Source: Streptomyces chumphonensis (lineage in GTDB: Bacteria; Actinomycetota; Actinomycetes; Streptomycetales; Streptomycetaceae). Taken from it: a DNA stretch of 64,000 nt. Below, piece by piece: positions 9,517 to 16,337 of the stretch. The stretch spans positions 248,001-312,000 of the forward strand of contig NZ_JACXYU010000002.1 of the NCBI RefSeq assembly GCF_014779715.1, written 5' to 3'. The notes beneath the pieces are model-generated. The model was not told the origin of the DNA and ran no database searches. It saw nothing but the letters and a program-made list of their open reading frames with translations. Within the stretch, counting starts at the first letter, position 1; each line of letters starts with the position of its first letter. A program made the translations under genes and the position numbers.

Positions 9517-10716
9517 GTGAAGGCCCTCGTGTGGCACGGCAGGCGCGACGTGCGGGTGGAGCGGGTACCCGATCCCGAACTGGTCAGGCCGACGGACGCG
9601 ATCGTGCGGATCACGTCCAGCGGCCTGTGCGGCTCGGACCTGCACCTGTACGAGGTGCTGGGCCCGCTCATGAACCCCGGCGACATCCTCGGCCACGAGC
9701 CGATGGGCGTCGTGGAGGAGGTCGGCAACGGCGTGAGCGCGCTGAAACCGGGCGACCGCGTGGTCGTGCCGTTCCAGATCGCCTGCGGGAACTGCTTCAT
9801 GTGCGACCAGGGACTCCAGACGCAGTGCGAGACGACTCAGGTCAGGGACCAGAAGATGGGCGCGGCCCTGTTCGGCTACACGAACCTCTACGGCGCCGTG
9901 CCGGGCGCCCAGGCCGAGTACCTGCGGGTGCCGCAGGCGCAGTACGGGCCGGTGCGGATTCCCGACGGTCCGCCGGACGACCGGTACCTGTTCCTCTCCG
10001 ACGTGCTGCCGACGGCCTGGCAGGCCGTGCGCTACGCGGACGTGCCCGAGGGCGGCAGCGTGGCGGTGCTGGGGCTCGGGCCGATCGGCGACATGAGCTG
10101 CCGTGTCGCCACGCACCTGGGCGCCGCGCAGGTCATCGGCGTGGACCTGGTGCCCGAACGGCTGGAACGCGCCCGGGCGCGCGGCGTGGAGACGGTCGAT
10201 CTGAACGACTTCGACGACCGGCAGCAGGTGGCCGACGCGGTCCGGGAGGCGACCGGGGGGCGCGGGCCGGACGCGGTGATCGACGCGGTGGGCATGGAGG
10301 CGCACGGCGGAACGGGGTCCGGTGCCGCCAAGGCCATGCAGGACATGACCGGCTTCCTGCCGCAGAAGTGGGCGGGCACGTTGGTGCGGAAGGCGGGCGT
10401 GGACCGGCTGGGCGCGCTCTACCTCGCCGTCGACATGGTGCGGCGCGGGGGAACCGTCTCGCTCTCCGGCGTCTACGGCGGGATGACGGACCCGATGCCG
10501 ATGCTCGTGCTGTTCGACAAGCAGGTCCAGCTGCGGATGGGACAGGCCAACGTCAAGCGGTGGATCCCGGAGATCATGCCGCTGCTGGAGAACGGGGACC
10601 CCCTGGGCGTGGACGACTTCGCCACCCACCACCTGCCGCTGGACCGCGCCCCCGAGGCCTACGCCATGTTCCAGAAGAAGGAGGACGGTGCGGTGAAGGT
10701 GGTGCTTCGGCCCTGA
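9517..10716 (+). CDS. Zinc-dependent alcohol/formaldehyde-type dehydrogenase (MDR family)
   Basis: A 399-residue medium-chain dehydrogenase. Catalytic zinc ligands are in 'GLCGSD' (about residue 37) and 'GHEP' (about 58). Structural zinc cysteines are in 'CGNCFMCDQGLQTQC' (about 88-102), and the nucleotide fold is at 'VLGLGPIGD' (about 183). The length and the insert around 260-300 place it with the FdhA-like/glutathione-independent formaldehyde dehydrogenase branch. Substrate is not decidable from sequence. GTG 9517 follows GGAGGTGA at 9504-9511. Its position among SigB-type promoters suggests a stress role. Confidence 0.88.
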   Translation: MKALVWHGRRDVRVERVPDPELVRPTDAIVRITSSGLCGSDLHLYEVLGPLMNPGDILGHEPMGVVEEVGNGVSALKPGDRVVVPFQIACGNCFMCDQGLQTQCETTQVRDQKMGAALFGYTNLYGAVPGAQAEYLRVPQAQYGPVRIPDGPPDDRYLFLSDVLPTAWQAVRYADVPEGGSVAVLGLGPIGDMSCRVATHLGAAQVIGVDLVPERLERARARGVETVDLNDFDDRQQVADAVREATGGRGPDAVIDAVGMEAHGGTGSGAAKAMQDMTGFLPQKWAGTLVRKAGVDRLGALYLAVDMVRRGGTVSLSGVYGGMTDPMPMLVLFDKQVQLRMGQANVKRWIPEIMPLLENGDPLGVDDFATHHLPLDRAPEAYAMFQKKEDGAVKVVLRP

Positions 10717-10744
10717 CCGTGAGCCAATGGGAGGAGCACGGCCC

Positions 10745-10786
10745 ACGGGAACGGGACCGGGTGCATCCGCCCGGTCCCGTTCCCGT
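10745..10786. terminator. Bidirectional terminator between convergent genes
   Basis: A perfect 17-bp inverted repeat (10745-10761 and 10770-10786; arm begins ACGGGAACGGGACC) with an 8-base loop. It serves both the dehydrogenase and the opposing SRPBCC gene. Confidence 0.9.
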
Positions 10787-10826
10787 GTCGCGGCGCGGTG
10801 TCTGACCTCACCGCGCCCTCGCGGCG

Positions 10827-11273
10827 TCAGACCTCGCCGCGCCAGGCGCCCGTCTCGGCGCCGCGGCTCTCGATGAACGTCTTGAAGCGCTCCAGGTCGC
10901 CCTTGGTCTTGCGGCGCACCAGACCGAGGGTGTCGCCCACGGCCTCGGCGAACGCCTCGGGGGCGTACTCCATCTGGAGCATCACCTTGGAGCGGTCGGC
11001 GCCGAGGTGGTGGAAGGTGACCACGCCGGCCTGCTTGGGGCCGCTGACGCTCGTCCAGGCGATCCGTTCGTCGGGGATCTGCTCGGTGATGTCGGCGTCG
11101 AACTCGCGCTCCACACCGGCGATCTTCGTCACCCAGTGCGTCGACGCGTCCGTCACCTGGTCGACCCGCTCCACGCCGTCCATGAAGTGCGGGAAGTCCT
11201 CGAACTGGGTCCACTGGTTGTACGCGGCACGGACCGGGACGTCGAGTTCGATGGATTCCTCGATGTGCGACAT
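10827..11273 (-). CDS. SRPBCC (START-like) family protein
   Basis: A 148-residue polyketide-cyclase/dehydrase-like fold. The N-terminal 'IEESIELDVPVRAAYNQWTQFEDFPHFMDGVERV' pattern and 'VTFHHLGADRSKVMLQMEY' are typical of the stress-associated SRPBCC subgroup in Streptomyces. These form a hydrophobic ligand cavity; the ligand is unknown. ATG 11273 follows AGGAGG. A GAGT-N15-GGGTAC element at 11317-11341 is a candidate SigB-type promoter. Confidence 0.85.
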   Translation of the reverse strand: MSHIEESIELDVPVRAAYNQWTQFEDFPHFMDGVERVDQVTDASTHWVTKIAGVEREFDADITEQIPDERIAWTSVSGPKQAGVVTFHHLGADRSKVMLQMEYAPEAFAEAVGDTLGLVRRKTKGDLERFKTFIESRGAETGAWRGEV

Positions 11274-11316
11274 GGCGCCTCCTGATGAACGATCTTGTGG
11301 GGGACTGCGCTGCCGC

Positions 11317-11341
11317 GTACCCGGCTCTTCGGGGTTCACTC
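11317..11341 (-). promoter_or_regulatory. Possible SigB-type promoter for the SRPBCC gene
   Basis: Minus strand: GAGT (11341-11338), 15-base spacer, GGGTAC (11322-11317), 44 bp upstream of the ATG. It fits GNNT rather than GTTT. It overlaps the 3' end of anmK. Confidence 0.45.
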
Positions 11342-12511
11342 CCCCGACGTGGTGACGCGCAGCCGTGTGGGCGCGCGGCGCAGGGGCGGTGGGAGCCGCA
11401 GCGGTCCGGCACCGGGGGTGAGCGAGCCGAGCAGCGCCGGGCCCCGGGCGCCGGTGGCGGAGGGGACGTTCCCGGGGACGCCGTGCACCGTCAGGAAGCC
11501 GAGCAGCGCGAAGAGGTACGCCTCCTTCGCCTGCGCCGGGAGACCGGCCAGGGAGCTGTCGGCGACGGGCAGGGGCCGCGTCAGCGTGCGGATGCGCGCC
11601 ATCAGGACGGGGTTGCGCACCCCTCCCCCGGAGACGGTGAGCGCGGTCAGGCCGTGGCGCCGGCAGGCGTCGGCCACCAGCCGCGCGGTGAGTTCGGTGA
11701 CCGTCGCCAGCAGGTCGTCGGCCGGGGGCGGCGGCTCGGGCAGGTGCCGCAGCAGGTACGCGGTGTGGAAGTGCTCCCGCCCCGTCGACTTCGGCGGTGG
11801 CAGCCGGTAGTAGGGATCGGCCAGGAGGGCGGCGAGCAGCTCCGGCCGGACGCTGCCGCGCGCCGCGCGGGCTCCGCCGTCGTCCCTGCGCGCGCGTCCG
11901 CCGCTGACGTGGCGGGCGGCGGCGTCGATCAGGGCGTTCGCGGGGCCGAGGTCGTAGGCCAGCACCTGCCCGTCCCCGTCCCGGAAGCTCAGGTTGGCGA
12001 TGCCGCCGAGGTTGAGGGCGGCCGGGCGGCCTTCGTGCGGGAGCAGGAGGGCGTCCAACGTGGCGGCGAGCGGTGCGCCCTGACCGCCCCGGGCGAGGTC
12101 CCGGGTGCGCAGGTCGGAGACGACGGGCAGCCCGGTGGCCTCGGCGATCCAGGCGGGCGCGCCGAGTTGCAGGGTGCCGAGCGCCCGGGGTCCCTGCGTC
12201 AGGTGGTAGCAGGTCTGGCCGTGGGAGACGACGAGGTCGGCCGTACCGCCGGCCAGTTCGGTGTCGGCCCGGGCGGCGGCGGCTCCGAAGAAGCGGCCCA
12301 GCTCGGCGTCCAGCCGACAGACCTGGCGCCAGGTCGGCTCGGCGGGCGGAAGGCAGGACGCGAGCTCGGCGTGGAGGTCCGGCGGGAAGGGGACGCTGAG
12401 CAGACCCCGGCGGCACAGGGTCAGTTCGCCGTCCGGGTCACAGGTCAGGTCGGCGAGCGCGGCGTCCACCGCGTCGCACGAGGTGCCGCTGAGCATGCCG
12501 ATCACGCGCAT
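11336..12511 (-). CDS. anmK: Anhydro-N-acetylmuramic acid kinase
   Basis: A 391-residue sugar kinase of the ASKHA fold that phosphorylates and opens 1,6-anhydro-MurNAc during peptidoglycan recycling. Visible motifs are the N-terminal 'GMLSGTSCDAVDAAL' (family GTSxDGxD, here with Ala for Gly), 'VVSHGQT', 'LNLGGIANLS', 'AYDLGPANALID' and 'VSGGGVRNPVLM'. No etherase partner (MurQ) is adjacent. The ATG at 12509-12511 has no ribosome binding site, but CACAAT lies 6 bp upstream, so the mRNA may be leaderless. The upstream flank with the DUF6343 gene is co-directional. Confidence 0.9.
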   Translation of the reverse strand: MRVIGMLSGTSCDAVDAALADLTCDPDGELTLCRRGLLSVPFPPDLHAELASCLPPAEPTWRQVCRLDAELGRFFGAAAARADTELAGGTADLVVSHGQTCYHLTQGPRALGTLQLGAPAWIAEATGLPVVSDLRTRDLARGGQGAPLAATLDALLLPHEGRPAALNLGGIANLSFRDGDGQVLAYDLGPANALIDAAARHVSGGRARRDDGGARAARGSVRPELLAALLADPYYRLPPPKSTGREHFHTAYLLRHLPEPPPPADDLLATVTELTARLVADACRRHGLTALTVSGGGVRNPVLMARIRTLTRPLPVADSSLAGLPAQAKEAYLFALLGFLTVHGVPGNVPSATGARGPALLGSLTPGAGPLRLPPPLRRAPTRLRVTTSGE

Positions 12512-12568
12512 GCCCGCATTGTGCGCCGCCGACCGGGAGGGGCGGCGCAGGCGCCGCACGTGCCGCGC

Positions 12569-12931
12569 TCAGGTGTCGCCCCGGCCGCCCCGGTGCTCCC
12601 ACGCGGCGCGGCGCCGTGCCCGGCGCACCCTGCGCTGGACGATCAGCAGGTCGACGAGGGAGAAGAGGGCCAGCAGGCTGAAGACGACGGCCACGATGCG
12701 CAGGGAGGCGTCGGTGGGCACGTCCTGCGGGCCGGACGCCGCCGACCAGGACCAGAAGAGCAGGGCTCCGGCGATGAACAGCGGCGTGAAGAGCAGGCCG
12801 AGCAGCAGCCGCAGCCGCAGGGGGCTGCGGGCCCGCAGTGGTTCGGTGCCGGTCCGTGGCGAGACGCGGCCGAGCAGGCCCTCACGCTCGGGGTCGGGGG
12901 CGCGGTCACGCCGGGGATCGGGTTCCTGCAT
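12569..12931 (-). CDS. DUF6343 small membrane protein
   Basis: A 120-residue protein with 'RTGTEPLRARSPLRLRLLLGLLFTPLF' leading into two predicted membrane helices (about residues 39-62 and 74-98), followed by an Arg-rich cytoplasmic tail. Matches DUF6343 from memory; function unknown. A SigB-type promoter (12959-12984) is 28 bp upstream. It is transcribed divergently from the epimerase gene, which has its own SigB-type promoter. Confidence 0.78.
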   Translation of the reverse strand: MQEPDPRRDRAPDPEREGLLGRVSPRTGTEPLRARSPLRLRLLLGLLFTPLFIAGALLFWSWSAASGPQDVPTDASLRIVAVVFSLLALFSLVDLLIVQRRVRRARRRAAWEHRGGRGDT

Positions 12932-12958
12932 GGTCCGCCTTTCACTGTGCCGTGCGCG

Positions 12959-12984
12959 GTACCCGGCGTCCGGGAGGAGGAAAC
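12959..12984 (-). promoter_or_regulatory. SigB-type promoter for the DUF6343 gene
   Basis: Minus strand: GTTT (12984-12981), 16-base spacer, GGGTAC (12964-12959). The segment is also part of a near-perfect inverted repeat running from about 12958 to 13002 (one mismatch in the 17-base arms). Confidence 0.7.
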
Positions 12985-13029
12985 CCCCGGACGCGGGGTA
13001 CCGGGCACGCCGGGGACGGCCGGGGGGCC

Positions 13030-13055
13030 GTTTTCCTTCAGGCCCCGGCGGGTAC
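13030..13055 (+). promoter_or_regulatory. SigB-type promoter for the epimerase gene
   Basis: GTTT (13030-13033), 16-base spacer, GGGTAC (13050-13055), 30 bp before the GTG start at 13086. Confidence 0.7.
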
Positions 13056-13085
13056 CCGGCCGCTCCTGCGGCGGAAGGGGACAGC

Positions 13086-14171
13086 GTGAGCGGGACGGAC
13101 GGACTCCGGGTGGTGGTCACGGGCGCCACCGGCAACGTGGGGACGAGCGTGCTCGCACGGCTCGCCGAGGAGCCGGGCGTCGCCTCGGTGCTGGGGATCA
13201 GCCGCCGGGAACCGGGCGGTCTGCCCGGGGGCGCGCGGTGGGCGGGCGCGGACCTCGGGCGGCCGGAGTCGGAGGCCGAACTCACCGGCCTCCTGCGGGG
13301 CGCCGACGTCGTCGTCCATCTCGCGTGGCTGATCCAGCCCACGCACGCCCCGCAGATCACGTGGGAGACCAACGTGCGGGGCACGGAGCGGCTGCTGCGG
13401 GCCATGGCGGCGGCCGGGGTGCCCGCGCTGGTGTACGCGTCCTCGGTCGGGGCCTACGCCCCCGGGCCCTCGGACGACCCGGGGGCCCGCGTCGACGAGG
13501 CGTGGCCCACGCACGGCTGGCCGGAGGCCGCCTACTCGCGCGAGAAGGCGTACGTCGAGCGGCTGCTGGACACCTTCGAGCGCGACCACCCCGGCATCCG
13601 CACGGTGCGCATGCGGCCGGCGTTCATGTTCAAGCGCGAGTCCGCCATGGAGCAGCGGCGGCTGTTCGGCGGTCCGGTGGTCCCGAACGCGCTGGTCCGG
13701 CCCGAGCTGCTGCCCGTCGTCCCCGAGGTGCCGGGGCTGCGGTTCCAGGTCCTGCACACCGCCGACGCCGCCGACGCGTTCGTGCGGGCCGTCGTGCGCC
13801 CGGTCTCCGGTGCGTTCAACCTCGCCGCCGAGCCGGTGGTGGACGCCGGTGTGCTGGCCGGGCTGCTCTCGGCGCGGCCGGTGCGGGTGCCCGCGCCGCC
13901 CCTGCGGGCCGCGGTCTCGCTGGCCTGGCACCTGCGGCTGGTGCCGTCCTCCCCCTACCTGTTCGACGCGTTCCTGCGGTTGCCGCTGATGAGCACCCTG
14001 CGCGCCCGCCGGGAGCTGGAGTGGGAGCCGAAGGCGTCGGCCACCGGGACGTTGACGGAGTTCCTCGCGGCGTTCCGGCACGGGGAGGGCATGGACTCGC
14101 CGCCGCTGCGCCCCGCGCTGCCGGGCGGACGGCTCCGGGAGCTGGCGGCCCTGGTACGCGGCCGCCCCTGA
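13086..14171 (+). CDS. NAD-dependent epimerase/dehydratase (extended SDR)
   Basis: A 361-residue extended SDR with cofactor motif VTGATGNVG (residues 10-18), 'DVVVHLAW' and the active-site Tyr-x3-Lys in 'AAYSREK' (about 150). The second half is related to nucleoside-diphosphate-sugar epimerases but has no recognised sugar-binding signature, so the substrate is unknown. GTG 13086 follows GAAGGGGA. Expression is probably SigB-dependent. Confidence 0.85.
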   Translation: MSGTDGLRVVVTGATGNVGTSVLARLAEEPGVASVLGISRREPGGLPGGARWAGADLGRPESEAELTGLLRGADVVVHLAWLIQPTHAPQITWETNVRGTERLLRAMAAAGVPALVYASSVGAYAPGPSDDPGARVDEAWPTHGWPEAAYSREKAYVERLLDTFERDHPGIRTVRMRPAFMFKRESAMEQRRLFGGPVVPNALVRPELLPVVPEVPGLRFQVLHTADAADAFVRAVVRPVSGAFNLAAEPVVDAGVLAGLLSARPVRVPAPPLRAAVSLAWHLRLVPSSPYLFDAFLRLPLMSTLRARRELEWEPKASATGTLTEFLAAFRHGEGMDSPPLRPALPGGRLRELAALVRGRP

Positions 14172-14233
14172 GCGTGGCCGAACCGACCGGCCGGTGAGCC
14201 GCGTTTTCCAGCAGGTCCGTCGGGGAACCCCGC

Positions 14234-14488
14234 TCAGGCCACGAAGATCCGGGCGATGAAGTACCCGGCGAAGACGATCACGATCAGCGCGACCACGATC
14301 AGCGGGCCGACGGCCCACCCCCTGCTCGGGTTGTACGTCTCCCGGGGACCGGCCCCGGACGTCGAGCCCTCCACGGGCGGTGTCTCCAGCGGCGGGACAC
14401 CGCTGCCGCCCCGCTCACCGGGAGTGGGGTGCTCGCCGGCGGCGCGGCTCGGTTCCGGTTCGGGCGTCGGGAAGGTCTTGTCGCTCAT
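14234..14488 (-). CDS. DUF6480 small membrane protein
   Basis: An 84-residue protein: a hydrophilic Pro/Glu/Gly-rich N-terminus, the motif 'ETYNPSRGWAVGPL', and one C-terminal membrane helix 'LIVVALIVIVFAGYFIARIF'. This arrangement is that of the Streptomyces DUF6480 family (recalled), of unknown function. It converges with the epimerase gene. Confidence 0.78.
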   Translation of the reverse strand: MSDKTFPTPEPEPSRAAGEHPTPGERGGSGVPPLETPPVEGSTSGAGPRETYNPSRGWAVGPLIVVALIVIVFAGYFIARIFVA

Positions 14489-14575
14489 GGTCCAGCGAGT
14501 GCACGCCGATCGGGAACCTACACATCGCGCGGCCGATCCGCTTCCGGGCGGGCGGCACGACGGAAGGAGAGCTCG

Positions 14576-15208
14576 ATGGCGAGGTTGCGTGACATGCGCC
14601 GGGCCGTGGTGACCGGGGGACCTCGTCCGGCGCGGGCGGAAGAACCTCTGCGCGACGGAGGAGCCGCCCGGCGGCCCGGAGAGGCGGTCCGCGTGCGCGC
14701 GGTGCTCTTCGACCGGGACGGCACCCTGGTCGCGGACGTTCCCGGCAACACCGACTGGCGCCGGGTCGAGCCCATGCCGACCGCGCGGGAGGCGCTGGAG
14801 CGGGTGCGCGTCCGCGGGCTGCGGACGGCGGTGGTGACCAATCAGTCGGCCCTCGGGCGCGGCGGGCTGCGGTGGCCGGAGTTGCGCCGCATCAACGCGC
14901 GGGTGGAGGAACTGCTCGGCCCGCTGGACGCCTGGGTCGTCTGCCCGCACGACCGCGACTTCGGCTGCCGCTGCCGCAAACCCCGGCCCGGGCTCGTGAT
15001 CGAGGCCGCCCGGCGGCTGGGTGTGCGCCCGCAGGAGTGCGCGGTCATCGGGGACATCGGATCCGACATGGCCGCGGCCCGCGCGGCCGGTGCCCCGTCC
15101 GTCCTGGTCCCCACAGCGCAGACCTCGGCCGAGGACGTGGCCGCCGCGCCGATGGTGGCACCGGACCTCCTCAGCGCCGTCCGCGCCGTCCTGGGAGAGC
15201 GGACCTGA
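14576..15208 (+). CDS. HAD-IIIA hydrolase, GmhB/histidinol-phosphatase-like
   Basis: A 210-residue HAD phosphatase. Motif I 'LFDRDGTLV' (about residue 44), motif II Asn/Gln region 'VVTNQSALGRG', the zinc-binding pattern 'CPHDRDFGCRCRKPRPG' (about 122-138) and 'VIGDIGSDMAAARAAG' (motif IV) are all present. The zinc loop is that of D-glycero-D-manno-heptose-1,7-bisphosphate phosphatase. No heptose genes are nearby, so the physiological substrate is open. ATG 14576 follows AAGGAGA; the 40-residue N-terminal extension before the HAD core is Arg-rich and lacks homology, so GTG 14694 is an alternative start. Confidence 0.82.
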   Translation: MARLRDMRRAVVTGGPRPARAEEPLRDGGAARRPGEAVRVRAVLFDRDGTLVADVPGNTDWRRVEPMPTAREALERVRVRGLRTAVVTNQSALGRGGLRWPELRRINARVEELLGPLDAWVVCPHDRDFGCRCRKPRPGLVIEAARRLGVRPQECAVIGDIGSDMAAARAAGAPSVLVPTAQTSAEDVAAAPMVAPDLLSAVRAVLGERT

Positions 15209-15303
15209 AGGCACCGGCCCCGCCCGGGCGGGCGGCGCGGGGTCGGGGGGAGCGCTCCCGGTGCGGGCACGGTGCTCACCTCCCTGGTGGTGCGGCCGGA
15301 GGG

Positions 15304-15328
15304 GTACCCGGAGCCTCCGGCGGGAAAC
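15304..15328 (-). promoter_or_regulatory. Orphan SigB-type promoter in the gap 15209-15524, pointing left
   Basis: Minus strand: GTTT (15328-15325), 15-base spacer, GGGTAC (15309-15304). It would read antisense to the HAD gene, as no minus-strand gene begins here. It overlaps a hairpin with 8-bp arms GCCGGAGG/CCTCCGGC that could be the HAD gene terminator. The rest of the gap shows no gene. Confidence 0.4.
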
Positions 15329-15524
15329 GGCGCGGTGGCGGGAGGCACGGAAGGGGAACACGGCGCACGTCCGGAGGATTTCACCTCCGCGAACCGGGCA
15401 TATACCTCAACATCAGGACAGTATCGGGAGGTTGAGTCTCCGTTTCCTTACTCCCACCCACGTCAGGTCAGTAGCCTCATCCCTCGAACGTCAATGCGCC
15501 GGCGATCGTGATGAGGAGTCTTTG

Positions 15525-16337
15525 ATGGAACGTCCCTCCTGGGCACCGCAGGGCATCGACCTGTCGATGCCGAGTGTTTCCCGGATCTACGACTACTACC
15601 TCGGCGGATCGCACAACTTCGAGGTGGACCGGGAGGCGGCGCGCAGGGCCATCGAGGTGTTCCCCGGCCTGCCGAAACTCATGCAGGCGAACCGGGCCTT
15701 CATGCGCCGGGCCGTGCGGTACGCGGTGGACCGGGGCATCACCCAGTTCCTGGACATCGGCTCCGGCATCCCGACGTTCGGCAACGTGCACGAGGTGGCC
15801 CTGGCCGCCACGCCCGAGGCCCGTGTGGTCTACGTCGACAACGACCCCGTGGCCGTCGCGCACAGCCGCGCGGTCCTGGACGGCAACGACAGGGCCGACA
15901 TCGTGGCCGCCGACTTCCGCGACCCGCAGGCGGTGCTCACCAGTGAACCGGTGGGCCGGCTGCTCGATCTGGACCGGCCGGTCGCCCTGCTGCTGGTGGC
16001 GCTGCTGCACTTCATCAAGGACGAGGAGGAGCCGGACAAGGCCCTCGCCGAGCTGCGGGAGCGGCTGGCGCCCGGTTCCCTGCTCGTCCTCACGCACGCC
16101 TCCACCGACGGGGGTCCGCACACGGCCCGGCAGGGACAGGAGATCTCGGACGTGTACAAGCAGGTGGGTTCCCGGCTGGTGATGCGCTCGGCCGCCGAGG
16201 TGGACCGTTTCTTCGACGGGTTCGAGCTGGTCGAGCCGGGTCTGGTCGCCATGCCGAACTGGCGTCCGGAGGGGTCGACCGAGCACGAGGACCCGGTGGT
16301 CTTCACCGGATTCGCAGGGGTGGGACGAAAAGCGTGA
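15525..16337 (+). CDS. SAM-dependent methyltransferase (DUF574/PF04672 family)
   Basis: A 270-residue class I methyltransferase. The family N-terminus 'PSVSRIYDYYLGGSHNFEVDR' is clear, with SAM-binding 'FLDIGSGIPT' near residue 75 and 'VYVDNDPVAVAHSRAVL'. The group is greatly expanded in Streptomyces, with unknown acceptors. ATG 15525 follows GAGGAG at 15513-15518. The stop overlaps the start of the c-di-GMP gene as GTGA, so the two are translationally coupled. Confidence 0.9.
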   Translation: MERPSWAPQGIDLSMPSVSRIYDYYLGGSHNFEVDREAARRAIEVFPGLPKLMQANRAFMRRAVRYAVDRGITQFLDIGSGIPTFGNVHEVALAATPEARVVYVDNDPVAVAHSRAVLDGNDRADIVAADFRDPQAVLTSEPVGRLLDLDRPVALLLVALLHFIKDEEEPDKALAELRERLAPGSLLVLTHASTDGGPHTARQGQEISDVYKQVGSRLVMRSAAEVDRFFDGFELVEPGLVAMPNWRPEGSTEHEDPVVFTGFAGVGRKA

